Below, in pieces: positions 62,822 to 64,000 of a stretch of DNA of 64,000 nt. Location: positions 1 to 64,000 of the forward strand of contig NZ_VMDW02000061.1 in NCBI RefSeq assembly GCF_007644045.2, written 5' to 3'. Source of the DNA: Vogesella urethralis (lineage in GTDB: Bacteria > Pseudomonadota > Gammaproteobacteria > Burkholderiales > Chromobacteriaceae). Positions within the stretch are counted from its first letter, which is position 1. Each line of letters begins with the position of its first letter. The notes beneath the pieces were generated by a model. It had not been told where the DNA came from and did no database searches. It saw only the letters and a list, made by a program, of their open reading frames with translations. A program made the position numbers and the translations under genes.

Positions 62822-64000
62822 ATGAGCCCCCAAGCTACCGTTTTGCTGGTGGACGACGAAATCCGCTCGCTGGAAGCGCTGCAACGCACGCTGGAAGACG
62901 ACTTCACGCTGTTTACCGCCAGCAGTGCCGACGAGGCGCTGGCCATCCTGGAAAGCGAGTTCATCCAGGTGATCGTCACCGACCAGCGCATGCCGGACAT
63001 GACCGGCGTGGCGCTGCTGCGCCGCGTGCGCGAGCGCCACCCGCAGGTGGTGCGCATCATCCTGTCCGGCTACACCGACAACGCCGACATCATCGCCGCC
63101 GTCAACGAAGCCGGCATCTACCAGTACCTGCTGAAGCCCTGGCACCCGGAAAGCCTGCTGCTGACCGTACAGGGCGCCGCCGAGCTGTTCCGCCTGCAGC
63201 AGGACAACGAACTGTTGAACGTGGAGCTGAAAACCTCGGCGCCGTGGCTGCAAGGCCGGGTGGACGGCAAGCGCCGCGAGCTGAAGGCCCGTAACGCGAT
63301 GGCCAACATCACCCGCGCCGCCGGCAGCCCGCTGGACAAAGTGTGCGAGCTGCTGGAGCGCGTGGCCGGCTTCGACATTGCGGTGCTGATCGAGGGCGAA
63401 TCCGGCGTCGGCAAAGAGCTGCTGGCGCGGGCGCTGCACTACGCCAGCCACCGCCGCGACCGCCCCTTTGTGGTGGAAAACTGCGCCGCCATGCCGGAGC
63501 AGCTGCTGGAAAGCGAGCTGTTCGGCCACAAGCGCGGCGCTTTTACCGGTGCCTATCAGGACCACATCGGCCTGTTCCAGCAGGCCGACGGCGGCACCAT
63601 CTTTCTGGATGAAATCGGCGAAACCTCGCCCGCCTTCCAGGCCAAGCTGCTGCGCGTGCTGCAGGAAGGCGAAATCCGCCCGGTGGGCAGCCCGCGCCCG
63701 CTGAAGGTGGACGTGCGCGTGGTGTCGGCCACCAACCGCAAGCTGGCCGAGCTGGTGCGCGAGGGGCGCTTCCGCGAAGACCTGTACTACCGGCTGTCGG
63801 CGTTTGCCGTCACCGTGCCGCCGCTACGCGAACGGCCGGCCGATATTCCGCTGATTGCCGAAAAGCTGCTGGACGAAGCGCGCCGCCACTACCAGCGCCC
63901 CGGCCTGACGCTGCTGGCCGACGCGCAGGACGCGCTGCGGCTGTACCGCTGGCCCGGCAATGTGCGCCAGCTGCGCAACGAGCTGAACCGCATGCTGGTG
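62822..64000 (+). CDS. hoxA: HoxA/HupR sigma-54-dependent response regulator (partial)
   Basis: The first 393 residues of an NtrC-type activator; the window ends before the C-terminal helix-turn-helix. Receiver domain about 1-125 with Asp54 (IVTDQRMPDM). The AAA+ domain begins near 160: Walker A GESGVGKELL, sigma-54-contacting GAFTGAYQDH, Walker B GGTIFLDEIGE, arginine-finger segment FREDLYYRLSAF. It would drive sigma-54 promoters of hydrogenase genes, including the site at 52611. In Cupriavidus HoxA is followed by the H2 sensor genes hoxB, hoxC and kinase hoxJ. Confidence 0.93.
   Translation, partial: MSPQATVLLVDDEIRSLEALQRTLEDDFTLFTASSADEALAILESEFIQVIVTDQRMPDMTGVALLRRVRERHPQVVRIILSGYTDNADIIAAVNEAGIYQYLLKPWHPESLLLTVQGAAELFRLQQDNELLNVELKTSAPWLQGRVDGKRRELKARNAMANITRAAGSPLDKVCELLERVAGFDIAVLIEGESGVGKELLARALHYASHRRDRPFVVENCAAMPEQLLESELFGHKRGAFTGAYQDHIGLFQQADGGTIFLDEIGETSPAFQAKLLRVLQEGEIRPVGSPRPLKVDVRVVSATNRKLAELVREGRFREDLYYRLSAFAVTVPPLRERPADIPLIAEKLLDEARRHYQRPGLTLLADAQDALRLYRWPGNVRQLRNELNRMLV

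Overview
The window is GC-rich, densely coding chromosomal DNA. Gene content suggests a betaproteobacterium, probably Neisseriales/Chromobacteriaceae: a betaproteobacterial proteasome homologue beside hslO, a 1600-residue NAD-glutamate dehydrogenase, and a Cupriavidus-like hydrogenase accessory cluster. The family assignment is inference from content and synteny; no rRNA or marker phylogeny is available here.

Layout. 1-3740 is the AT-richer end of an integrated element: a helicase remnant, a winged-helix protein, a 0.5 kb non-coding stretch packed with stem-loops, a membrane-anchored unknown and a tyrosine recombinase next to tRNA-Leu(UAA). 3752-12280 is housekeeping: a thiolase, the nitric-oxide pair nsrR-hmp with two NsrR-type operators, tRNA-Cys, tRNA-Gly, pgsA, uvrC, a DUF4124 protein and guaB. 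The order uvrC-pgsA-tRNA-Gly-tRNA-Cys-tRNA-Leu matches a conserved proteobacterial arrangement, but here the last tRNA is separated by the thiolase-nsrR-hmp block. 12300-25900 holds regulators, metabolic enzymes, hslO with the proteasome homologue, a cNMP/CBS/DUF294 protein with a DnaQ-like exonuclease, radC, coaBC, dut and a diguanylate cyclase.

26000-31200 carries a small secreted protein between two copies of a 48-bp repeat, then a polyamine-type ABC importer (potABCD-like). 31200-42750 is an arginine/basic amino-acid block: gdhB (NAD-glutamate dehydrogenase) divergent from two paralogous binding proteins, two permeases, AotO, the ATPase and ArgR, i.e. the aotJQMOP-argR order known from Pseudomonas. 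Two ArgR-like half-sites lie between the divergent units. 42800-45130 is marR-cytochrome b561-yceI-yceI. 45200-50800 is a three-gene signalling operon: a kinase with an abnormal ATP-binding G1 box, a REC-EAL response regulator and a PAS histidine kinase.

52600-64000 is a [NiFe]-hydrogenase accessory operon (hupD/hoxM, hupFGHIJK, hypABFCDE) running into the sigma-54 activator gene hoxA, which is cut by the window end. It has the Cupriavidus hoxMLOQRTV-hypABFCDE-hoxA order, but no structural hydrogenase genes precede it and hypX is absent. A good sigma-54 -24/-12 promoter stands directly before hupD.

Across the chromosomal part a 14-base word, CAAGGTTGGCCGCA, recurs four times, always intergenic and beside a terminator. 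This is the strongest unexplained signal in the window. No CRISPR array, rRNA or complete insertion sequence was seen.
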